Shown here: positions 23,374 to 32,907 of the stretch, one piece after another
How positions within the stretch are numbered: the first letter of the stretch is position 1
Layout of the letters: every line of letters starts with the position of its first letter
Assembly: GCF_026914185.1 (NCBI RefSeq)
Contig: NC_070567.1
Coordinates: 3,560,001-3,624,000, forward strand
DNA length: 64,000 bases
DNA from: Puccinia triticina
Taxonomy: Eukaryota; Basidiomycota; Pucciniomycetes; Pucciniales; Pucciniaceae
Direction of reading: 5' to 3'
Notes under the pieces: model-generated
What the model was told of the DNA's origin: nothing
The model's input: only the letters and a program-made list of their open reading frames with translations
The model's database searches: none
Program-made: the position numbers and the translations under genes

Positions 23374-24209
23374 GAAGGGTGTTCAAGAAGATCTGCTCGA
23401 CCTCCCAAGCCCCCTCCCACAGCATGACCCAACAGGAGAGAGCGTTCCCCTTCGCAGTCTTGGCCTCGATCTGACGGGCCAGCTCTCGACGACTCCTGAC
23501 GAGCGCCACATCGCCGCTGTGTATGTGTGTGTGGAAAGAGTCTTCAGACAACAGCAAAGATGGCTGAGAGATCAGCAGACTCACAATTTGAGCACCCGGC
23601 TGATCGGACAGTAGTCATTGTCCCCGTCGCCGACGTATGCGATCCGGTCGAACAGCTTGGAGGGCCCGCGGCGTTCCAAGTAGGCAATCAACTTGGCAGC
23701 TGTCGTAGAGAAAGAAACAAATAATAAGAAGCGGATTTGCAGAGAGGGGGGGTAAGAGGACGGGGGGAAAGACCTTTGCACATGTTGGCGCTGCAGCCAA
23801 GGGTACAGCCGTGCTGGCTCTCCTGAGCATCGACCCGGCGACGGAGGAGCAGCCGGTCAGCGTTCTCCGGGTCCCAGCGGGCCGGGTTGGTGATCACTGC
23901 GCCGTCGAAGCGGGCCCAGAGGCCGTGGTGTCTGAGGACGAGCTCAATAAACATTGTATTTGAGTTCGAGAGGATCAGCAACTCGCTCGCTGTCTCGGCC
24001 GCCCCACTCTCTTCTCCTTCTTCGAGCGTCCGTGAGAGCGCCTTGATCGCCCGCTTCATCGCCGGATGCTGCTCACAGTACAGCCCGAGCATCAGCAACC
24101 GCTTGTCTGCTTTCCTCTGAGCTATTTACCAGGGGTAATGTCCCAAACGCTTCCGTGATCTGGGCCTGTGTAAATCCCCGATCGGCTAAACGTAGCAAGC
24201 AATCAGCCC
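23374..24209 (-). pseudogene. PHOSPHO-type (putative phosphatase, HAD superfamily) gene, 5'-truncated, captured by H1
   Basis: Read on the minus strand, exons line up with the PHOSPHO1/PHOSPHO2 phosphatase family (phosphoethanolamine, phosphocholine or pyridoxal phosphate hydrolases). Exon 1 (about 24209-24142) gives LRLADRGFTQAQITEAFGTLPL. After an intron comes HPAMKRAIKALSRTLEEG, ILSNSNTMFIELVLRHHGL and VITNPARWDPENADRL, then CTLGCSANMCKG, the family's cysteine-rich block. The next exon reads AKLIAYLERRGPSKLF and IAYVGDGDNDYCPISRVLKL, the HAD motif with GDG-ND. The last exon (about 23520-23374) holds GDVALVRSRRELARQI and ends in a natural TGA. The first HAD motif with its catalytic DxD is missing, so the product cannot be active. 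Introns are retained, so it was captured as genomic DNA. Confidence 0.8.
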
Positions 24210-25438
24210 TGCAATTATCAGATACAAAAAAAATGATCAGGAGGTACTTGGCAAGGCAAAAGCAGGCTGAGGAGGGGATTGTTACTAGGTTGGACTTACC
24301 TGGGGGGTGTGGGGACTTACCTTAGAAGTAGGGGGCAGGGGTGGATTTATTGGGAGTTACTGGCGCGCAGCAGAAGGGGCTAAGGTCCATGCTAGGCGCC
24401 CCCTCCCCACTCAACAGCTAGGTGGACTCCCATACGAACCCTGAGACCGGACACCTAGCCGAACTACAAACCACGATACACGCACGTACGACGAGGCGGA
24501 ATTACGCAATATGGCCCGGGACCGAGGACCGCAGACAAACCCACATGCGGACTAGAGGACCGACCGCAGAGACGCCCAAGGGCGCTCCAGGGCAGACGGG
24601 TGAGTACTTAAGCCACTGGTACGTCCAGCGGCTTCCGACTCACCAGTCTCACTCAGTCCTTCGTTCCCGTCTCAGAGCGCGTATCGCACATCGCTGTTCC
24701 CCTTTCTTTCGACCTCCCACCCTCCCTTCAAGTAAGAGGGGAAGGGGACTAGGCCCCTATGTCCTTAAAGAAGAAGGGGGCCTCCATCTTAGGAGGGCCG
24801 GTAGGGGCTTACATTAGGCCCTCCTCAAAGAAGCCTCCGGCTAAGCGCTCAAAGCTGTCTCGCGGAGGACTGGCCACTCGCCGCCTGACGCGCAATGTGC
24901 GCGCAGACGCGCTGGGCAGAAAGCTATGGGAACCCCACGCTTTGCCCAGCCTCGAGGGGCCGCCTCACGCAGTCGACCCACACATTGGGCGACTTGGAGC
25001 TACACACGGCAACGTGACGCTCGGGTCGCCCTAGGAGGACAAGCGTAGGGAACCCCCCACAACTTGTCACTCCGAAGAATGTACAGCTAGGCGCCGCTCT
25101 CATGGATTCATGATATTGGAGAAGTTGCTCGTATGGGGGGAAAGGCTTGTATGGGGGGAAAGTCGGGGGAAAGTTTTCGGGCAGACAAGAGATGTGTTGA
25201 CTTGGAGCAAGGTGATACATGCAATATATATCACCAGGTCAGGGTTAGGTCTGGGGCAGGGAAGCCGGGTCAAGGACCACCAACACTGCCCAGCCTCATC
25301 CATGCGGCAGGCCTGCCGGAGCCAAGCCGGCTGGATGGCGGCTCATAGGCCCTTTGATTGCCCGCACCTGGACGGGGAGCCCATTGGGTGTCCTAGCCGC
25401 TCCAGCGACCCCAGGACGCAGTGGCGGCTGCCCATAAC
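24210..25438. other. Helitron H1 interior, no recognised gene
   Basis: GC-rich. A plus-strand frame at 24422-24817 and others in overlapping frames have no recognisable domain. Repeated GGGGGAAAG stretches occur near 25135. Perhaps promoter or untranslated cargo. Confidence 0.35.
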
Positions 25439-26490
25439 CACAATGTCGGGTTCAACTCATTTCGGGCTAATGTTCGAGGTGCTGCTAGGTGAGTCTTTTG
25501 TTTTTGTTTTTGCGCGCATCGACCAGCGTCATCTGATGGGACTCGTCGTCGATCTTCTCTTCGCCCTGACTGGCCTCCCTGTTTCTCCGGTTCCCAAAGA
25601 TCCCGTTCAGCCTTGTCCATCTTCCAAGGCCCCCAGCGCCCTTCCGCCAGTCATTGTGTTCTTCCGCCGATCCAATGCTTGCACTCGGCCTTGACGTTGG
25701 CCAACACAATCATCTCGGCGATTGTCCACCACACACCGCGCCTTCGCACTTGGTAAGATCCATTGGCTCCTGGGAGTCGAGCCGGTGACTGTTTTCAGTC
25801 TCTATCGCGGCGATGAATCATGTGAACAGGGATCTCAAGGGTGATGGGGAGAACTTGGGTTTAGCATTGGGCCTCAAAAAAGACAGGTGAGGCGACATTG
25901 GTAAAGTCTGCAGGCCATCCAATTCCTCTGTTTTATTGTTCAGTACTGGAATTCCTGGTGGCCGCATTGCAAAATCCTGAAGCCTTCTTGGAATATTCTT
26001 TTCGCCCCACACCACCAGCACCAACAGAACGGCCGCTTTGGGGCGCCGTTCGCAGCCGACGCCGCGTGTCGTGAACTCGCTGTGGTACGAATGGACGAGC
26101 GGACCTATGGAGATGTTGGACATGAAGGGCGTGGCGGACGACAGGATGGACTTGATCCGGCCGCACATCAAGCGCGCCATGGCGTTCATCGAGGCCTGTC
26201 GCGTCGCCGGGGGAAAGGTGCTCGTGCATTGCCTCGTCGGCGTCAGTCGCAGCGCCTCCATCGTCATCGCACACGTCATGAAACATTGCCGGCTTGACCT
26301 CACGTCCGCGTACCTCATGGTCCGCTCCCGCAGACTCAACATCCTCCTTCAGCCAAACCACCTCTTCATGTGGAGCATCAAACGGCTCCAAAACGACTTG
26401 GTCGCCTCCGCCGCTGCCAATGCTTGTACCTACAGGCCCATTAATTCCAGATTAGTCATGAAAGCTGTACAATCATTTTACGCAATTTAA
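25439..26490 (+). pseudogene. Pps1-like dual-specificity phosphatase fragment in H1
   Basis: The last exon (about 26038-26490) reads VNSLWYEWTSGPMEMLDMKGVADDRMDLIRPH and IKRAMAFIEACR, then the signature VHCLVGVSRSASIVIAHVMK (HC-x5-R-S) and AYLMVRSRRLNILLQPNHLF. WYEWTSGP and LNILLQP are typical of the fungal Pps1 group of phosphotyrosine/phosphoserine phosphatases. The catalytic Cys and Arg and a likely general-acid Asp are present. A possible first exon, MSGSTHFGLMFEVLL, at 25443 is followed by GTGAGT. The N-terminal part of Pps1 is absent, and the frame runs out in RLVMKAVQSFYAI, so this is a captured C-terminal piece. The same block is at 60193-61735 in H2, about 98% similar by eye. Confidence 0.8.
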
Positions 26491-27162
26491 CAACATACAT
26501 TTCAGCTTGCACTTAACTTCTTGAGGACATCATCCATCAAGGCTCAAGACCAAGCACAAAAGTATCATCTCCAAACATAGTTTGGTATCCAAACTGGCTA
26601 TGTTTGGATATAAATTTGAGCCAATAGCATGTAAATCACAAACAAATTGTACGCAGGTAGCCTCTTTGGTGGTTGAATAACTTCTGTGTTGTTTAATTTG
26701 AAAGCACTTCCTCAAGAGCATGGTCCTTGGGATCAAGCATTAATTTTCAAGGAACCAGCTCAACTCCATGTGAAGTTGCAATAAACATATTGTAGCACCT
26801 AAGGAAACTAAGCTACCAACACATAATTGTGCCCTCATATTCCCTCATGCCATGAATAGCTAGGTCACAAGCAATCCTAAATCAGAGAGTTGATGATAGT
26901 AGGAAGTTCAAGACCAATCTATAAAGAGGCGTAGAAAAAAATGTTGATTTTTATTGAACTTAATTCAGGTGGGTGGGTGGGTACTGGGTAGGGTGGTCCT
27001 CCCCAGGGAGGGAAACTCAGGGGAGGTGTCTCAAGGGAGATGAAGAGTGGGAAGTCTGAGAGATTTGGGGGCTGCATGGGCCATGTATGTGGTGTGAACT
27101 TCACACCACATACTTGAAGGGAGATTAAGCACAAGACGATAGGACTGAACCTGAAATCTGCA
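26491..27162. other. 3' part of Helitron H1
   Basis: AT-rich sequence shared with 61243-61735 of H2 to about 26985 (GTGGGTGGGTGGGTAC), then unique to the hairpin. No gene seen. Confidence 0.5.
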
Positions 27163-27187
27163 GCGGCGAAGCCGCCTTGGCCTCTAG

Positions 27188-29038
27188 TCATATCCAATAT
27201 CCTAAATTTATACTAGGCCTGAGATTGATTTAACGTTTGTACCAGATTTGAGTAAGGTGTCTTTTGCTTCTTTTGTTCAATCAAAGACTAATGGGAGGTG
27301 TTTCCCCAATATATTCAATGGGTCAACTGATGTTATGCCAAAATCTGAGGTTCAACATTTTTGAATCTAAATAGATTGATTGAGTCTGGTTGGTTTGAAA
27401 CTATTCCCTAAAATTATCAGGCAGTGTTTTTTGTGCTTCTGCCACTGTGTCTCAACCAGGGCTAAGATTTATTTCATGATATTGGTACAATGAGGATCAG
27501 CAATATCTGAACAATAATTTGAAAATTTTTTGGTCTATGAAAGTCCCAAAATGTTGCAGTTACAGTCTGATCAGTGTGAAATATTGCCTAATTCGTTGGT
27601 TTTGTTGTGTTTCTACAACTATATCTCAACTAGCAATGGGGATGAATTCATGATATTGGTACCATAATTATGAGAAATCTGAAAGATTAATTTGGTAAGG
27701 CTTTTTGCCAATGAAAATCTCCCAATGTAGCAGCCCCATTTGATCAGTCACAAACTATTGCCTCATTTTTTGTGTTTCTGCCATTATATCTCAACCAGGA
27801 ATGTTGATTATTCCATTATATTGGTACCAGAATGTTCATCAATTTTCAAATAGTATTTTGGTGTAGCTTTCATGGATTGAAAACCCAAAACCAAGCGGCT
27901 AAAGTCTGATGAGTTTCAAAATATTGCCTAATTGGGTATTTTTTGGTGTTTCTGCCACTGTATCTGAACCAGGGCTAACATTTATTTCATGATATTGATA
28001 CCATTGTAAAAAGAGATGTTGAGAGAGTAATTTGGGTCAGCTCTTGACCACAAAAATCCCAAAATGTTGCAGCTACAGTCTCATGAGTCTCAAAATATCA
28101 CCAAATTGGGCTTTTCTTTCTGTTTCTGCCACCATATCTCAACCGGGAATGGTGATTATTTCATGATATTGGGATCAGAATATTTTTCCACTTCCAAAGA
28201 TTATTTTGGTATAGCTTTCATGTATGGAAATGCCAAAAAGGAGCTGCTACAGTCTGATTAGTCTCAAAATATTGCCTAATTGGGTATTTTTGGGTGTTTC
28301 TGCTAGTGTATCTCAACCCGCAATGGGAATGATTTCATGATGTTGATATCAATATGATAAGAAACTTTGAGAGATTAATTTGGGTCAGCTCTTGACCATG
28401 AAAATCCCAAAATGAGGCAGCTACAGTCTCATGAGTCTCAAAATGTCACCAAATTGGGCTTTTCTTTCTGTTTCTGCCACCATATCTCAACCAGGAACAG
28501 TGATTATTTCATGATATTGGTACCAGAATATCCATCCATTTCCAAAGTTTATGTTGGTATAGCTTTCATGTATGGAAATGCCCAAAGGGAGCTGCTATAG
28601 TCTGATGAGTCTCAAAATATTGCCTAATTGGGTATTTTTTGGTGTTTCTGCCACTGTATCTCAACCTGCAATGGGAATGATTTCCTGCTATTGATACCAT
28701 TATGATAAGAGATGCTAAGAGATTAATTGGGGTTGGCTCTTGACCATCAAAATCACAAAATGTGGCAGCTACAGCCTCAAAATATCATCAAATTAGGTTT
28801 TTCTTTGTGTTTCTGCCAATTTATCTCAACCAGGAAAGGTGATCATTTCATGATATTGGTAACAGAATATTCATACATTGCCAACTATTATTTTGCTATA
28901 GAGTTCATGGATTGAAATCCCAAAAAGCAGCTGCTATAGTCTAATTAGTCTCAAAATATTGCCTAATTGGGTATTTTATGGTGTTTCTGCCACTGTATCT
29001 GAACCAGGGCTAACATTTATTTCATGGTATTGATACCA
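27188..29038 (+). repeat. 174 bp tandem satellite, copy 1
   Basis: TTTCTGCC-type landmarks recur at about 27436, 27610, 27775, 27949, 28123, 28297, 28471, 28645, 28810 and 28984. Spacing is 174 bp, with two intervals of 165. Alternate monomers are more alike: one has ATTGGGTATTTTTTGGTG, the other TTGGGCTTTTCTTTCTG. A 348 bp dimer is therefore the higher-order unit. The 62-65 codon frames at 28064 and 28412 exist because 348 is divisible by three; they are not genes. The array is bounded by Helitron ends on both sides. Confidence 0.93.
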
Positions 29039-29066
29039 CTAGAGGCCAAGGCGGCTTCGCCGCTGC
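29039..29066 (-). mobile_element. 3' terminus of a reverse-strand Helitron (H4)
   Basis: CTAG (29039-29042) follows an A, and 29051-29063 is GCGGC-TTC-GCCGC. These 28 bp are the exact reverse complement of the H1 end. The body of H4 must lie to the right. I found no matching 5' end (reverse complement of TCCAAGTTTATTAAAG), so its extent is unknown or it is truncated. Confidence 0.85.
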
Positions 29067-31170
29067 AAACCCCATCACAGCAAGAGGCCACCAAGCTCAA
29101 ATTCAAACCTGAAAATTTTTCCATAGTATTTCTCCCACTTTTCAGTGGAGGAACACTTTTCAACAAAGCAATTGTACCAGGTATGTACAGGTTCCTATGA
29201 ATTTTTTATAGCCAGAGGTCTGGGGGAAAAGCTTTGGCACCACCCTAAACACTTGATAGGGGACTCTACCATTGCATAATTTTGCAGAACAGCTTGGGGG
29301 AACTTGACAAAGACCCATAAGTTTGAGAAAATCAAGTTCTGCTTTCTTCTTATTTGAAGTATGGATCACAAATAAGTCAGTTCAAAAGATTCAAGGGGAC
29401 TCATTCAACATTCACCACAGTTCAACACATCTGAGAAAACTCAAAAAAAGAAAAATAACCCCCAATCAGGACAGGCCTCATTTTGATTTTTCTTCTTCCC
29501 TCAGGATGCATGCCATTGCAGCCAAAAAAACCAACTAATCTCCAGCATCAGAAAAAATAAAATAAAATTGGCAGGTCGAAGGAGTCACAAATAACATAAT
29601 GTGGGGCAAGTGGGGGGGAGGGGAGAAAGAAAGGCAGAATTCACTAAACAGAGCATCAGTGCAGTTCAAAACATAGCTAAACTTCAATCAAATATATAGG
29701 TTGGTTGGCTGAGACACAGTAGCCACTGAGTTTAGAGAAGAACACAATGTTGTGCCCTTTTGTCCAACCTGAGCCAGGTCAGTTGCCCAACCACACAAAA
29801 GCAATGGTTTGATTGAGTCATGCAACCCCTTTGAGAATCCTAAGCGTCCCAGAGGTGCAGCCAAATCAATCCAGTGAGGCTGGACTTGAAGGAATGTGAG
29901 CTGTAAGATGGGAACAACTTCAAGCTTTGGTGAAAGGGTGTTGATTTCAGTACACAAGTGTAACTTTTTGTCCCAAGTAAAGTGCTTCGTCCACCATCCT
30001 TGCTTCAATTTCTTGGATGCTGATGCCAAGCTGTTAGTCCAATCACTTCAGGCTGCAGGGCTGGGCCCCAGCAAATACAGTCTTGGGCTCAACAGGCTGG
30101 AGTTCCTGTGCTTTTGGCGGAGGTGATGACCTTAATGGACAAGGTCACATTTGTGTAGTGCAGCTCATGAATGATGTGGCAGGCATTGACAACATGCCTT
30201 AGGCTTGTCTTGGAATGGTTGATGAATTACTTGACTGCTTTTGGCCTGAAGGCTTTGGGGAGCGAGATGATGACAAGAAAAGGTTGCTCAAAAGTGTCAA
30301 AAATCTAGCTTCTGGACAACGGGATGCATGAAGTTGGCCATTTTGCCCATCTCCTAAGATGTGTGTTGATTGCTGAGGTACCTTCATAGCCGGACTTATC
30401 CTGGTACATGGGCTTGTTGTCACCAGAAATGGAATTTTCTTCTTAATAGTAAACAAGTCTGGAAAAAAAGGAATTGCCTCAAGAGTGAGATGAGAGTCTC
30501 TTCAGGCAAAAAGCAAAGGATCCTTTTTGAATGAAGGGGTGGGCTCAACATAGATCACCGATCTTCTCAACCTTGCTTCCAGTTATGCCCAAGCTCAACA
30601 ATTCTGCCAGAAGAGCCTTGCAGTTATCAATCACCGCTTGCACTTAATCTACAAATCTAGACGCGCTTAATCTACAAAGCTAGACGCACTTAATCTACAA
30701 ATCTTGGCTTAGCCACTGCTATGGCCACAAATTTGTGATTGTGTGGCCCGTCCTGGCAGCCCGCAAACACCGCCTTCTAGATTCAATCCTTAATTGTTTC
30801 ATTTTTATCCTTTCAGAAACATATCAGTCTTGACTGTGGTCATTGTGACATTTTGTGTTTGTCTTTATCACCACATCATACTCCTCAAAGGGGTTGGTTT
30901 CCACTGGTTTGCCTATTAGTCCTGAGATATGGGCCATCTAGATTGTCAAACATCAAAATATAACAAAAAAAAGCTGTCATATCAAGGGGTGGAATGTGCT
31001 AGACTGAAATCAATCATAAAGAAAACACTCTTGCAATCAGAAATATACCCCAAGCATTTGTAGTCCCAATCGCCAGGATAAGTGCTGGCACTGAGCTAAA
31101 TATCAAAAAAAAAGTGTTGTCAATTTCAGTTGCACACAAATGAACTCATTACGTTGGGTAGACCGCTTAA
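29067..31170. other. Probable H4 interior, no recognised gene
   Basis: Minus-strand frames near 29688-30029 and 30199-30456 read MASASKKLKQGWWTKHF and YEGTSAINTHLRRWAKWP (in a second frame), with stops and shifts between them. I do not recognise a family. They may be one decayed captured gene on the minus strand. ACTTAATCTACAAATCTAGACG repeats occur near 30645-30700. Confidence 0.35.
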
Positions 31171-31172
31171 AG

Positions 31173-31305
31173 ATGTCACTTGATACCCGGGTACCCGTCA
31201 CAGGTGTGGGTACCTCCCCAAAAAAACCACTAATTCTCAGCACCCGCACCCACACCAGCACCCCTCTGAGGAGCAAGAAGCAGGTACCCGCGGGTGTGGA
31301 GATTT
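31173..31305 (+). mobile_element. Left end of a hAT-type non-autonomous element
   Basis: GATACCCGGGTACCCGTCAC, then GTGGGTACC and CACCCGCACCC, match the first 150 bp of the hAT at 14343 with many substitutions. The terminal inverted repeat is degenerate (TAAAGATGTCA). A minisatellite follows, in the same relative place as in the 14343 element. The right end is not found. Confidence 0.5.
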
Positions 31306-31309
31306 TTTG

Positions 31310-32030
31310 TGGCTAAGTAAGCAAGGAAGCCTTCTCGGCCAGTTGGTGTATGTATACCACCCTGCCGAGAGGAAGCCCTCTTGGCGAGCTGGTGTACGTG
31401 TTCCAGCCCACCAAGAGGAAGCCCTCTTGGCGAGCTGGTATATCTATACCAGCCAGCCGAGAGGAAGCCCTCTCGACGAGCTGGCGTGAAGCCCTCTCGG
31501 CGAGCTGGCGTATGTATACCAGCCAGCCGAGAGGAAGCCCTCTCGGCGAGAGGAAGCCCTCTCGGCGAGAGGAAGCCCTCTCGGCGAGCTGGTGTATGTA
31601 TACCAGCCAGCCGAGAGGAAGCCCTCTCGGCGAGCTGGTGTATGTATACCAGCCAGCCGAGAGGAAGCCCTCTCGACGAGCTGGGGTATGTGTAACAGCC
31701 AGCCGAGAGGAAGCCCTCTCGGCGAGCTGGTGCATGTATACCAGCCAGTCAAGAGGAAGCTTTGGCAAGCTGGTGTCCGCATACAAGCCCGCCGGGAGGA
31801 AGTCATCTTGGCAAGCTGGTGTACATTATACATACCAGCCCGTCAAGAGCTCTTGGCGACAAGCTGGTGTGTGTGTACCCACTTGCCAAGAGCAATCTAT
31901 CTTGGGGAGTTGGTATATGTATACCAGCTCGCCAAGATGAAGCCCTCTCGGCGAGCTGGTGTATCATACCAGCCCGTCCAGAGGAATCCCTCTCGGCGAC
32001 GAGCTGGTTCATGTGTACAGCAAGTCCAGG
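31310..32030. repeat. Minisatellite, GAGGAAGCCCTCTCGGCGAGCTGG type
   Basis: About 15 units of 48 bp (a few shortened to 18 bp near 31540-31590). Each has CTCGGCGAGCTGG and CCAGCCAGCCGAG, an interrupted inverted repeat with GTATGTATAC in the loop. It shares its core with the 19.3 kb array. Frames of 100-230 codons on both strands are repeat artefacts. Confidence 0.88.
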
Positions 32031-32590
32031 AAAGCTTGCGGGTCCGGCAGCCTGAAAATCGACCAAACAACTTTGTCGATTTCAGCCACCGGACCTGTAT
32101 GTCCTTCCAAACCTTCCGAGTCTTCCACCTTCTTCCACCTCTGTCCCCCCCAATTGCCCCCCCCCCCTCCAGCAAAAATGCCCTCCGCCCGACCAGACCC
32201 ACCCACCATCCACCCACCCGCAATCCCGCCAGCCAGCCAGCCAGCCAGCCACCCGCCGAACCCAAAAAGATTTTGCGCTACCGGTGAGCAGCCGCAACAA
32301 ACTCAGCCCCCATTCCCACCCATCCACAGCTGACCATGATCAATCCCTGCGCTCTGTTCCCCCTGGTTCCTTCGCCCGGCATCCAGACCCGCACAAGCCG
32401 TTCAACCGCACCGCCAACGATTTCGCTTGGGTTCATTTTTATTTGGAAAAACTACTGGTCTGTCCTCTCTTCCCCCCCCCCCCCCCCCCTCCCCCCCACC
32501 TTAGTCCGGCACCGGCTGACTTCCTTGGTCCTTCAGAAAATGCCAAACCAAGTTCCACCCAACACTTGATTCACCCTCACCCGCGGCACT
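32031..32590 (+). other. C-rich upstream region of the unrecognised gene
   Basis: Contains GCCAGCCAGCCAGCCAGCC and long C runs (32155, 32472). It could be the promoter and leader of the gene at 32591. No confident start codon can be picked. Confidence 0.35.
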
Positions 32591-32907
32591 TTGGAGCCGC
32601 TGCCGTTCTCAAATGTGCCCGGCGAGCCCCAGGAGTTCTACCTGGGGCCCTCCCAGCCCCCGGACTCGCAGGCTGCAGGCTGCAAGTTATTTTACAAGGG
32701 ATCACCCACCCAGCCCAACTCCTCTATCAATGTGACTGGCGCCGCTAGTGCTACGGACCCGCCCCTCCAGCCACGTAACATCACCATCGAGCACTGCCTC
32801 TTTCAGCGTACGGTTGCAGGCCAGCTGGCCATGGCAAATCCAAACACGGTCATCCACACAAAGCAAGGCCTCGCAGACGTCCAAAAGCATTGGGAAAAGG
32901 TCACCGC

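Larger units (their letters stand above)
21557..27187 (+). mobile_element. Helitron H1 (5631 bp) with captured phosphatase gene pieces
   Basis: Starts TCTGAGTTTATTAAAGACAG after an A and ends with the hairpin GCGGC-GAA-GCCGC (27163-27175), then CTAG (27184-27187), followed by T. Removing it joins GACTCA to TCATATCC, which rebuilds the intact sequence seen at 40970-40985 (one base differs). This is the exact A|T insertion of Helitrons without target duplication. No Rep or helicase is inside, so it is non-autonomous. Cargo includes a PHOSPHO-type phosphatase piece (minus strand) and a Pps1-like phosphatase piece (plus strand). The first 130 bp are shared with H2 at 59404. Confidence 0.92.

Noticed and set aside
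31313..32287. Large frames of 100-231 codons on both strands near 31.3-32.3 kb
   Set aside because: They are translations of the 48 bp palindromic minisatellite in several frames.
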